A stretch of DNA of 64,000 bases from RGIG9060 sp045645985 (GTDB lineage: Bacteria; Spirochaetota; Spirochaetia; Treponematales; Treponemataceae), in NCBI GenBank assembly GCA_045645985.1, contig JAZRJV010000055.1, positions 1-64,000 on the forward strand, written 5' to 3'. The notes beneath the pieces were generated by a model that was not told where the DNA came from, searched no databases, and saw only the letters and a list, made by a program, of their open reading frames with translations. Below, one piece after another: positions 42,489 through 50,636 of this stretch (positions are counted from its first letter, which is position 1; each line of letters opens with the position of its first letter). The translations under genes and the position numbers were made by a program.

Positions 42489-44267
42489 ATGGCTGGATTT
42501 TATGATTCATTTGATATTGCTGTAGTTGGTGGCGGACACGCTGGAATTGAAGCTTCTCTTGCCGCAGCTCGTTTAGGACTAAAAACTCTTTTAATTACTC
42601 AAACAATCGACTCAATTGGAAGAATGTCTTGTAATCCTTCTATCGGAGGAATTGCAAAAGGAAATATCGTTAGAGAAATTGACGCACTTGGTGGCGAAAT
42701 GGCTCACATTATCGATAAAACAATGATTCAATTTAGAATGTTGAATAAAAGCCGTGGACCTGCTGTTCAAGCGCCTCGTTCTCAGGCTGATAAACTTGCC
42801 TACGCTGAACTTGCTCGACAAACTATCGAAAAACAAGAAAATCTTGATACCTTGCAAGATACAGTTGTTGGTATCGAAGTTGAAGAAATCACAAATGAAG
42901 ATAATTCTAGTCGAAAAAAACTTACTGCCTTAATTACAGAACGCGGAAGAAAAATTCCTGTAAAAGCTGCAATTCTTACTACAGGAACTTTCTTAGGCGG
43001 AAAAATTTTTATCGGTGAATACGATGCTCCTCACGGACGAATTGGTGAAATCGGTGCTTTCGGTTTAACTGAATCTTTAGAAAAAATCGGTTTTAAAATT
43101 GGTCGACTAAAAACAGGAACTCCACCAAGAATTTTGCGTTCTTCTATTGATTTTTCTCAACTTGAAGAACAATTTGGTGATGATGTTGTAGTTCCTTTTT
43201 CTTTTGATACAGAGAAAATTGAGCGCCCAATGGTAAGTTGTCATCTTGTTTATACAAACGAAAAAACTCATCAAATTATTCGTGAAAATATCGGTCGCTC
43301 TCCACTTTACAGCGGAAAAATTAGTGGGGTAGGGCCTCGATATTGTCCTTCTATCGAAGATAAGGTTATGCGTTTTGCAGAAAGGGAACGACATCAATTA
43401 TTTTTGGAACCAGAAGGTCTTGCAACTGAAGAAATGTATTTGAACGGATTTTCTTCTTCTCTTCCTGAAGAAGTACAAGATAGATTTTTGAGAACTTTGC
43501 CTGGTTTTGAAAATGCTGTTGTTTCTCGTCCGGGCTATGCAGTTGAGTATGATTACATCGAGCCAACTCAGCTTTATCCATCTTTGGAAACAAAATTAGT
43601 TAGTGGGCTTTTTAACGCAGGACAAATCAACGGAACTTCTGGTTACGAAGAAGCAGCGGCTCAAGGCTTGATGGCAGGAATTAACGCAAGTCTTTTGGTA
43701 AAATCTCAAAAAAATGGAACAGAATACGAACCAATGATTCTTGCAAGAAACGAAGCTTATATCGGTGTTTTAATTGATGATTTGGTAACTTTGGGAACAA
43801 AAGAACCTTACCGAATGTTTACTGCTCGTGCTGAACATCGATTACAATTACGCCACGATACTGCCGATGAACGCCTTACAGAAAAAGCTTGGAAAATCGG
43901 GTTAAAATCTGATGAACAATATCAAAAAGTTCAGGACAAAATTGCAAAGAAAGCAGAGATTTTAGAATTTTTACAAAAAGGAAAGAAATTTGATGAATCT
44001 TTGTACGACCCAATAATTTTAGAATCAGCACAAATTGACTATAAATATTCTCATTACATCGAAAAGCAAGAAAGACGAGTTGCAAAATTGCAAAAAATGG
44101 AAAATTGCCACATTCCAGAAAATTTTGATTATTCAAAAATTCCGGGGCTTTCTGCTGAATCAAGACAAAAGCTAGAAAAAATTAGACCTGTAACTTTAGG
44201 TCAAGCAAACCGTATTTCTGGGATTCGTTCTTCAGATATTATGCTTTTGATGGTTTACTTACGATAG
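42489..44267 (+). CDS. mnmG: tRNA uridine-5-carboxymethylaminomethyl synthesis enzyme
   Basis: The FAD protein of about 592 residues, with MnmE, modifies the wobble uridine of several tRNAs. It starts with the dinucleotide motif IAVVGGGHAGIEAS and contains SCNPSIGGIAKGNIVREIDA, RGPAVQAPRSQADK, the FLGGKIFIGE region, and GQINGTSGYEEAAAQGL near residue 382. The C-terminal helical domain ends DIMLLMVYLR. It is slightly shorter than E. coli MnmG (629). The ATG at 42489 is preferred over the in-frame TTG at 42453, which lies in the promoter. No mnmE is in the window. Confidence 0.95.
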   Translation: MAGFYDSFDIAVVGGGHAGIEASLAAARLGLKTLLITQTIDSIGRMSCNPSIGGIAKGNIVREIDALGGEMAHIIDKTMIQFRMLNKSRGPAVQAPRSQADKLAYAELARQTIEKQENLDTLQDTVVGIEVEEITNEDNSSRKKLTALITERGRKIPVKAAILTTGTFLGGKIFIGEYDAPHGRIGEIGAFGLTESLEKIGFKIGRLKTGTPPRILRSSIDFSQLEEQFGDDVVVPFSFDTEKIERPMVSCHLVYTNEKTHQIIRENIGRSPLYSGKISGVGPRYCPSIEDKVMRFAERERHQLFLEPEGLATEEMYLNGFSSSLPEEVQDRFLRTLPGFENAVVSRPGYAVEYDYIEPTQLYPSLETKLVSGLFNAGQINGTSGYEEAAAQGLMAGINASLLVKSQKNGTEYEPMILARNEAYIGVLIDDLVTLGTKEPYRMFTARAEHRLQLRHDTADERLTEKAWKIGLKSDEQYQKVQDKIAKKAEILEFLQKGKKFDESLYDPIILESAQIDYKYSHYIEKQERRVAKLQKMENCHIPENFDYSKIPGLSAESRQKLEKIRPVTLGQANRISGIRSSDIMLLMVYLR

Positions 44268-44275
44268 CCTAAAAT

Positions 44276-44317
44276 GAAAAATCCTTGCAAGTTCAGTATT
44301 TTGCAAGGATTTTTTTA
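44276..44317 (+). terminator. mnmG terminator
   Basis: ATCCTTGCAA (44281-44290) pairs with TTGCAAGGAT (44301-44310), followed by seven T residues. The stem is identical to the terminator at 9958-9990. Confidence 0.88.
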
Positions 44318-44351
44318 TGTAATTTATAGTGCTAAAAAGAAACTCACCTTT

Positions 44352-45269
44352 TTATTTTTTATAACTTTCAACACCTTGTTTAAGAATTGATTTTACTTGT
44401 TCTTCAGTTAGAACATTTGCGTTGATTAAGTCTGCACATTGTTCACTTACTGAACGATTGAAGAAAAGTAAGTCGTCTGTACAAATTGTAACAGGAATGC
44501 CAAACTCAACAAGCTTTTTGATTGGATGTTCTTCTAAAGATTTTACAGCAGAAAGCATTATATTACTTGCAGGAGTTACATTACATCTGATATTTCTATC
44601 CTTGATGAATTGCAAAACGCTATCGTCGTTGGCAGCTCCAATTCCGTGTTGAACTTCATCAAGTTCAAAAAATTCAATAAAGCAACGAACAGATTTTGCA
44701 TCAGAAAATTCTCCAACATGGGCTTTTTTCTTGATTCCAAGTTTTCCTGCTAAATCGTAAATATATTTGAATTGGTCAATTCCGTCTTCAACTTCTGGCC
44801 CATACAAATCGATACTTTTGAAAATTCCGCTTTCAAGTAGTGGCGGAACCCAAGCATCAATTTTTGATTTATCGAAAAGTTTTCCCATTCCTAATTCTGG
44901 GCGAAGTTCAATTTGACCTTCAAATTTTTTAACAATTCCGTCTATCAATTCAACATATTTATCTACGCTTCCGTTACAATGATTTACAAAACTGATATCG
45001 CAGCTTCCTTCAAGGATTGTAACTCCGTCAGCGATGGCATCTTTTACAGAAAGTGTTATCAAATCTTGAACATCTTTTGCTGTTGCACTTCTGTTTCTTG
45101 TGTATTGTCCGATAACTTCGTGCATTTCTCCAAGACCATTCATCTTGCGTGGAAAATTTGGAATATAAAATCCTGCCCAAGGAACATAAGATGCGTAACG
45201 CATTCCTAAATTTAAGTGATTGTGAGCATCTACTTTTTCAAGTGTTAAAAAATCTGACGCATTGGCCAT
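44352..45269 (-). CDS. Adenosine deaminase-like metalloenzyme
   Basis: The 305-residue protein follows the adenosine/AMP deaminase barrel. The first metal ligands are in KVDAHNHLNLG, a third His and the catalytic Glu in AHVGEFSDAKS, HGIGA corresponds to the next motif, and the final Asp pair is in TICTDDLLFF. Family members deaminate adenosine or related compounds such as adenine or 5'-deoxyadenosine. The chain is shorter than E. coli Add and the substrate cannot be read. A GGAG ribosome-binding site precedes the ATG. Confidence 0.85.
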   Translation of the reverse strand: MANASDFLTLEKVDAHNHLNLGMRYASYVPWAGFYIPNFPRKMNGLGEMHEVIGQYTRNRSATAKDVQDLITLSVKDAIADGVTILEGSCDISFVNHCNGSVDKYVELIDGIVKKFEGQIELRPELGMGKLFDKSKIDAWVPPLLESGIFKSIDLYGPEVEDGIDQFKYIYDLAGKLGIKKKAHVGEFSDAKSVRCFIEFFELDEVQHGIGAANDDSVLQFIKDRNIRCNVTPASNIMLSAVKSLEEHPIKKLVEFGIPVTICTDDLLFFNRSVSEQCADLINANVLTEEQVKSILKQGVESYKK

Positions 45270-45351
45270 TACTTTACTCCGTAAAATTTTTAAAGTTCTA
45301 GTTTACTGCTACAATTATCGGCACAAAACGACTAAAACTTTAGTTATACTC

Positions 45352-47139
45352 TTACAAATCCAAAGATTCAATTTGATTGATTAAATCAGCAAATTTATTT
45401 AGTGCTGATTGAATTGGCTCTGGCTTTGACATATCAACTCCAGCAAGTTTTAATGAATCAATTGGATAACGAGAACCGCCAGATTTTAGGAATTTGTAAT
45501 AATCATCAAGTTCAGATTTCCCGCCATTGAGAACTCTGTCTGCAAGTGCAAGAGAAGCAGAAATTCCTGTTGAATATTTGTAAACATAGAATGAATTGTA
45601 AAAATGTGGGATTCGTAAACCTTCAAGGTCGCTTTCATTTTCAAAAATCATTTCTGGACCAAAATATGCTTCTAAGAGTTTTCGATATTCACTTCGTAAA
45701 ACTTCTACAGAAAGTGGAGTTCCTGTTTCAACAAGTTCATGAGTTTTAAGTTCAAATTCTGCAAACATTGTTTGTCTGTGTAAAGTTGCCAAAATATCTG
45801 ATGCTCTAGTGCAAAGTAAATATGCTTTCATTTTTTCGTCAGTTGTATTTTTTAACAAATAATTGAAAAGTAATTCTTCGTTAAAAGTTGACGCAACTTC
45901 TGCTTCAAAAATTGTGTAATCGTAGCACATAAACGGATTTGACTTTGAAGAAAAATATGAGTGCATTGAATGTCCGCCTTCGTGTGCCATTGTGAAAACA
46001 TCCCGCAAAACATCTTTTTTGTAATTCAAAAGAATGTATGGATATCCTGTGTAAGCACCTGCAGAAAAAGCACCACTTCGTTTGCCTTTGTTTTCGTATC
46101 GGTCTACCCAACCGTTTAAAAGTCCATTACAAAGAATATCTGTGTAATCTTTTCCCAAAGGAGAAAGGGCGTTTCGTAACATTTCAACTGCATCTTCGTA
46201 AGGAGTTGTGCATTTTACTTCAGAAACTAAAGGTGTGTAAACATCGTAGTGACGAAGTTCGTCTAATTTTAAGATTTTTTTACGCAAAGAATAATATTTG
46301 TGCAAAGGTTCTAAGTTAGCTCTAACAGTTGAAATTAAATTTCTGTAAACTTCTTGAGGAACATTGTCTGGATAAAGTGCCATTTCTAGCGAAGATTTAT
46401 ATCCTCTTGCTCGTGCGTGATAAATATCTTGCTGAACATTTCCAGCGTACAAAGTTGCAATGGTATTTTTGTGAGCATCAAAAGTTTTATAGAATTTTGT
46501 GTATGCTTCTTTTCTGATATTTCTATCAGGATTTTCCATAAAAATTGAATAAGTTGTTTGTGTTAAAGGTTGCTCACCTTCTGGAGTTTTTACAGTTCCA
46601 AAATCCATATCTACATTTGTAAGCATAGAAAAAGCTTTTTTTGCAGTTCCACTTGATTCCGCTTGAAGAGCAAAAAGTCGTTCTTCTTTTTCGGAAAGAA
46701 TATATGGTTTTTGATGAAGCAATTTTTCTAAAAAGATTTTGTAATCTGCATAATCTGGACGAGCCATTCTTGATTTTAGTTCGTCTTCTGGAATTTCTTG
46801 AATTTCAGTTATGATAAAGCAAGTTTTTGTTTGTGCTTCAGTTGCAACCATCATGTAGCGGCCTTGCTTATCTTGATAAGAAGAATCACTTGCATCACTT
46901 GCGGTAAGCAAAAACGCGTAAGAACCACAAGTTTCTGCGATTTTTTCCATTTCTTCATTTAATTTGAGAACTTCTAACATTTTTTCTGCAGAACCTTTCA
47001 TTTCACCTTGAAATCCAGCAATTTTATCTGCAAGTTCTGAAATTTTTGAAAGAGAAGATTCCCATTCTTCATCTGTTTTAAAAAGGGAAGTTAAATCCCA
47101 CTTATCTGATTGTTTTACATCTTTTCTTAAAGGTATCAT
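45352..47139 (-). CDS. pepF: Oligoendopeptidase F
   Basis: The 595-residue M3 zinc peptidase cleaves oligopeptides in the cytoplasm. It has an N-terminal helical PepF domain and the catalytic HEGGHSMHSYF (about residue 390), with the third ligand in YTIFEAEVASTFNE. The C-terminal sequence FLKSGGSRYPIDSLKLAGVD is typical. Length is normal. A perfect TATAAT at 47147-47152 lies seven bases before the ATG, which predicts another leaderless transcript. The -35 is weak. Confidence 0.95.
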   Translation of the reverse strand: MIPLRKDVKQSDKWDLTSLFKTDEEWESSLSKISELADKIAGFQGEMKGSAEKMLEVLKLNEEMEKIAETCGSYAFLLTASDASDSSYQDKQGRYMMVATEAQTKTCFIITEIQEIPEDELKSRMARPDYADYKIFLEKLLHQKPYILSEKEERLFALQAESSGTAKKAFSMLTNVDMDFGTVKTPEGEQPLTQTTYSIFMENPDRNIRKEAYTKFYKTFDAHKNTIATLYAGNVQQDIYHARARGYKSSLEMALYPDNVPQEVYRNLISTVRANLEPLHKYYSLRKKILKLDELRHYDVYTPLVSEVKCTTPYEDAVEMLRNALSPLGKDYTDILCNGLLNGWVDRYENKGKRSGAFSAGAYTGYPYILLNYKKDVLRDVFTMAHEGGHSMHSYFSSKSNPFMCYDYTIFEAEVASTFNEELLFNYLLKNTTDEKMKAYLLCTRASDILATLHRQTMFAEFELKTHELVETGTPLSVEVLRSEYRKLLEAYFGPEMIFENESDLEGLRIPHFYNSFYVYKYSTGISASLALADRVLNGGKSELDDYYKFLKSGGSRYPIDSLKLAGVDMSKPEPIQSALNKFADLINQIESLDL

Positions 47140-47245
47140 AGAAAGAATTATAACGCAAAATAAAGAAGTTTGAAAGATAAAATAAACTTTCTGAAAATAT
47201 TTTTCAAAAATTTGAAATCCATTTTTTCATAACCTACACTTAGAA

Positions 47246-47329
47246 TAAACGATATAAAAAGGCGCCTAATATCGTTTAGACTAATTTAAAGGAAATTGAA
47301 AACGCTACTTTTGAAAGTTAGTTTTCAAT
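47246..47329 (+). promoter_or_regulatory. gadBC leader: operator-like dyad and stem-loop before the ribosome-binding site
   Basis: TAAACGATAT (47246-47255) is perfectly inverted at 47269-47278, around a loop containing the palindrome GGCGCC. The first arm overlaps a TATAAA box at 47253-47258. A second inverted repeat, ATTGAAAAC (47295-47303) with GTTTTCAAT (47321-47329), encloses ACTTT/AAAGT and ends three bases before the GGGAGA ribosome-binding site. The first dyad looks like an operator, the second like an RNA hairpin. Confidence 0.6.
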
Positions 47330-47340
47330 ATGGGAGAAAC

Positions 47341-48762
47341 ATGGCTTTACATACAATGAAATCATCAAATAATGATGATATTTTTGATAAAACTGGGGCA
47401 ACAAAGCCCTTAAGCAAAACTAAAATGCCAGAAAAAGAATCTGATCCAAAAACAATGTATCAACTTATAAAAGATGAACTTATGTTGGATGGAAATTCTA
47501 GGCAAAACTTGGCAACTTTCTGTCAAACTTTTGTTGAAGATGAAATTCATCGCTTGATGGACGATTGTATCGACAAAAATATGATTGATAAGGACGAATA
47601 TCCTCAAACTGCCGAAATTGAATCTCGTTGTGTAAACATCATTGCTGATATGTGGCACGCAAATCCGGAAGAAGCTACGGGAACATCTACAACTGGTTCA
47701 TCCGAAGCTTGTATGCTGGGTGGAATGGCAATGAAATGGCGATGGCGAAATGCTCGTAAGGCACAAGGAAAATCCACAGATAAACCAAATCTAATTTGTG
47801 GACCTGTGCAAGTTTGTTGGCATAAATTTGCCCGTTATTGGGATGTTGAATTGCGTGAAATTCCAATGGAAAATAATCGCTACATTTCAAATGCTGAAGA
47901 AGTGATTAAGCGCTGTGACGAAAATACAATCGGAGTTGTAGTTACTTTGGGAATCACTTTTACTGGACAATTTGAACCTGTAAAAGAAATTGCTGATGCT
48001 TTGGATAAATTGCACAAAGAAAAAGGTTGGGATATTCCAATTCATGTTGACGGTGCAAGTGGCGGATTTTTAGCTCCATTCTGTGCTCCAGATTTACTTT
48101 GGGATTTTAGAATTCCGCGAGTAAAATCAATTAGTACTTCTGGGCATAAATTTGGACTTTCACCTTTAGGTTGTGGTTGGGTTGTTTGGGGAAACAAAAA
48201 GGATTTGCCAGAGGATTTAGTTTTCAATGTAAATTATCTTGGTGGAAATATGCCAACTTTTGCAATCAACTTTTCACGACCTGGAGGACAAATTGTTTGC
48301 CAATATTACAACTTGTTAAGACTTGGACGGGAAGGCTATAAAAAAGTTCAGCAAGGTTGTTACGATGTTGGAAAATTCTTTGCTCAAGGAATTGAAAAGA
48401 TGGGAATTTTTGAAATGGTTTACGATTGCGATTCTAAAAAAGGAATTCCTGCGGTAACTTGGAAATTGAAACATGCAGACAACTGTAATGGAGAATCAAG
48501 CGAAAAAGTTCCTTTTGACTTATATCAACTTTCTGATGTTTTAAGAGAACGAGGTTGGTTACTTCCAGCTTATAGTTTACCAGCAAATTGCGAAAAAGTT
48601 GTAGTTCAGCGTGTTTTAATTCGTCATGGCTGTACTTTCGATTTAATGGAACTTTTACTTGAGGATATTGAACGCGCTGTAAAAAAGCTCATGGAAAATC
48701 CTCACGCAAAACATGGATGTAAAGTAGCTCATCCTAAGGGAAGTTTTAATCACGGAAGGTAA
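47341..48762 (+). CDS. gadB: Glutamate decarboxylase
   Basis: The PLP enzyme of about 473 residues converts glutamate to GABA and consumes a proton. Landmarks are GTSTTGSSEACMLGGMAMKW, the HVDGASGGFLAPF strand, and the PLP lysine in STSGHKFGLSPLGCGWVVW (about residue 260). The C-terminal tail is short and ends in HPKGSFNHGR. The ATG at 47341 has a GGGAGA site; the in-frame ATG at 47296 lies inside the leader hairpin. It is followed after three bases by gadC, a complete glutamate-dependent acid-resistance pair. Confidence 0.96.
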   Translation: MALHTMKSSNNDDIFDKTGATKPLSKTKMPEKESDPKTMYQLIKDELMLDGNSRQNLATFCQTFVEDEIHRLMDDCIDKNMIDKDEYPQTAEIESRCVNIIADMWHANPEEATGTSTTGSSEACMLGGMAMKWRWRNARKAQGKSTDKPNLICGPVQVCWHKFARYWDVELREIPMENNRYISNAEEVIKRCDENTIGVVVTLGITFTGQFEPVKEIADALDKLHKEKGWDIPIHVDGASGGFLAPFCAPDLLWDFRIPRVKSISTSGHKFGLSPLGCGWVVWGNKKDLPEDLVFNVNYLGGNMPTFAINFSRPGGQIVCQYYNLLRLGREGYKKVQQGCYDVGKFFAQGIEKMGIFEMVYDCDSKKGIPAVTWKLKHADNCNGESSEKVPFDLYQLSDVLRERGWLLPAYSLPANCEKVVVQRVLIRHGCTFDLMELLLEDIERAVKKLMENPHAKHGCKVAHPKGSFNHGR

Positions 48763-48765
48763 GAT

Positions 48766-50202
48766 ATGGAAACTAAGAAAAAGGGTTTTATAACAACCGG
48801 TGCAATGGCTTTTATGACCGCTGCTGCTGTTATCAGTTTGCGTGGTCTACCAATGATGGCTGCCGAAGAAATGACTATGTTTTTTTACATAGCATTTGCA
48901 ACGATTTTCTTTTTGATTCCAGCGGCACTTGTTTCTGCAGAATTAGGAAGTGCTTTTTCAGGACAAGGCGGAGGTGTTTATCGTTGGGTAGGTGCTGCTT
49001 TTGGTAAAAAATGGGGATTTACAGCAATTTGGCTTCAATGGATTCAGAATGTTGTTTGGTATCCTACAGTTTTAGCTTTTGCTGCGGCTGCTATTGCATA
49101 CGGAATTGGAAAGCCTGAACTTGCAAACAACGGTCGATATACAGGTCTTTTCATTATTATCTTCTATTGGATTGCAACTTTTATCGCTTTTGGAGGAACA
49201 AAACTTCTTTCAAAAGTAACAAGTTGGGGATTTATCGTAGGAACAGTTTTACCTGGTGTAATTGTTATCATCCTTGGAATTGTTTGGGTGATGATGAAAA
49301 AGCCTCTTGGCTTTGAAGAACTTACTGCGGCAGAAACTGCAGTTGCAACAGTTGTAGACGGGAAAGTTTCTCCAAGATGGTTTCCAAATTTGTCAAATCT
49401 AAATAATCTTTCGTATCTTTCAGGGATTATTTTGTTATTTGCTGGTGTTGAAGTTCAGGCAGTTCACGCTTCTGAAATGGAAAATCCAAAAAAACAATAT
49501 CCAACTGCGATTTTTATTTCAGCAATAATCGTTTTTGCTTTGTTCACTTTTGGCTCTTTGGCTATTGCGGCGGTTGTTCCAAATTCACAACTTCAACTTG
49601 AATCTGGATTGATGCAAGCTCTTTCAACAATGTTAGCTTCTGTAAAAATGAAATGGGCTTTGTACATCTTGGCTTTCTGTGTTGCATTCGGTTCTTTGGG
49701 GGGAGTTTTATCTTGGATTTCTGGTCCAAGTAAAGGTTTGTTAAGCACAGCAAAAGATGGAATTTTACCAGAATCTTTGGCAGAAACAACAAAAGCTGGT
49801 GCTCCAAAAAATATGATGCTAATTCAAGGAATTATCGTAACAATTTTGGCATGTTTGTACTTTGTAATGAAAGATGTAAGCGTTGCATTCTTCTTGCTTT
49901 CAGCTTTGACAGTTGCAGTTTATATCATTATGTATTTGATGATGTATCTTGCTGCCATCGTTTTGCGCAAAACTCAACCTAATATGGAACGCCCTTACAA
50001 AGCACCTGCATTAAGTTTGTTGTGTGTGATAGGAATTTTAGCAGCTTTGTTTGCACTTGTTCTATCTTTTGTGCCACCTGCTCAACTTCCAATCGGAAAT
50101 CCTGCTTCTTATGTTGCAATCGTTGCTATCGGAACTGTGGGATTTTTTGTAATCCCGCTTATTATCGCCGAGAAAAGAAAAAACAAAATCGTAAAAGATT
50201 GA
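48766..50202 (+). CDS. gadC: Glutamate/GABA antiporter
   Basis: The 478-residue APC transporter has twelve or so membrane segments. It opens ITTGAMAFMTAAAVISLRG and contains SAFSGQGGGVYRWVG and FAGVEVQAVHASEMENPKKQ, typical of GadC. It imports glutamate and exports GABA, so that together with GadB the cell expels protons at low pH. The C-terminal inhibitory plug of E. coli GadC appears shortened. Its ribosome-binding site lies within the last codons of gadB, so translation is probably coupled. Confidence 0.93.
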   Translation: METKKKGFITTGAMAFMTAAAVISLRGLPMMAAEEMTMFFYIAFATIFFLIPAALVSAELGSAFSGQGGGVYRWVGAAFGKKWGFTAIWLQWIQNVVWYPTVLAFAAAAIAYGIGKPELANNGRYTGLFIIIFYWIATFIAFGGTKLLSKVTSWGFIVGTVLPGVIVIILGIVWVMMKKPLGFEELTAAETAVATVVDGKVSPRWFPNLSNLNNLSYLSGIILLFAGVEVQAVHASEMENPKKQYPTAIFISAIIVFALFTFGSLAIAAVVPNSQLQLESGLMQALSTMLASVKMKWALYILAFCVAFGSLGGVLSWISGPSKGLLSTAKDGILPESLAETTKAGAPKNMMLIQGIIVTILACLYFVMKDVSVAFFLLSALTVAVYIIMYLMMYLAAIVLRKTQPNMERPYKAPALSLLCVIGILAALFALVLSFVPPAQLPIGNPASYVAIVAIGTVGFFVIPLIIAEKRKNKIVKD

Positions 50203-50225
50203 TTTTTTCTTCTTGATTAAAATTT

Positions 50226-50275
50226 ACGACTTGTCATTTTTGAAATAAAATTCAATTTTGGCAAGTCGTTTTTAT
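50226..50275 (+). terminator. gadBC terminator
   Basis: ACGACTTG (50226-50233) pairs with CAAGTCGT (50262-50269), followed by a T-rich tract. Confidence 0.75.
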
Positions 50276-50294
50276 TTTATAAAAATAATTTCTT

Positions 50295-50324
50295 TTGACA
50301 AAAAAATATTAAAAATGCTAAACT
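50295..50324 (+). promoter_or_regulatory. Promoter of the TSCPD gene, leaderless geometry
   Basis: TTGACA (50295-50300), an 18-base spacer and an extended -10 (TGCTAAACT, core 50319-50324) are followed by six bases and the ATG at 50331. Confidence 0.7.
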
Positions 50325-50330
50325 GAATTT

Positions 50331-50585
50331 ATGAATTATACCTATAACACAGAAAATGTTTGTGCAAGACAAATCAATTTTGATATTGATGGCGATGTAA
50401 TTACAAACATCAGTTTTAATGGCGGATGTAACGGAAATTTAAAAGCAATTTCAAAGTTACTTGAAGGAAAAACCGTAGACTACATTGAATCAACTTTGAA
50501 AGGAAATTCTTGTGGTGGCCGTTCTACTTCTTGTGCTGACCAATTAGCAAAAGCTGTAAGAAAGGCTTATTCAGAAAATAACTAA
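50331..50585 (+). CDS. TSCPD-domain small protein
   Basis: The 84-residue protein carries the TSCPD-type core: ISFNGGCNGNLKAISKLLEG followed by LKGNSCGGRSTSCADQLAKA. Cysteines are at the usual positions; Pro of the name motif is Ala here. The domain also occurs at the end of some ribonucleotide reductases and as a stand-alone protein of unknown function, possibly binding metal. It has its own promoter and terminator-separated context. Confidence 0.88.
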   Translation: MNYTYNTENVCARQINFDIDGDVITNISFNGGCNGNLKAISKLLEGKTVDYIESTLKGNSCGGRSTSCADQLAKAVRKAYSENN

Positions 50586-50600
50586 GTTTATCTTTTGATA

Positions 50601-50629
50601 TTGAAAAATACAGATTTTTAAAGTATTCT
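50601..50629 (+). promoter_or_regulatory. aroDE promoter, leaderless geometry
   Basis: TTGAAA (50601-50606), exactly 17 bases, and TATTCT (50624-50629), then seven bases to the ATG at 50637. No Shine-Dalgarno sequence is visible. Confidence 0.65.
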
Positions 50630-50636
50630 CAATTAT

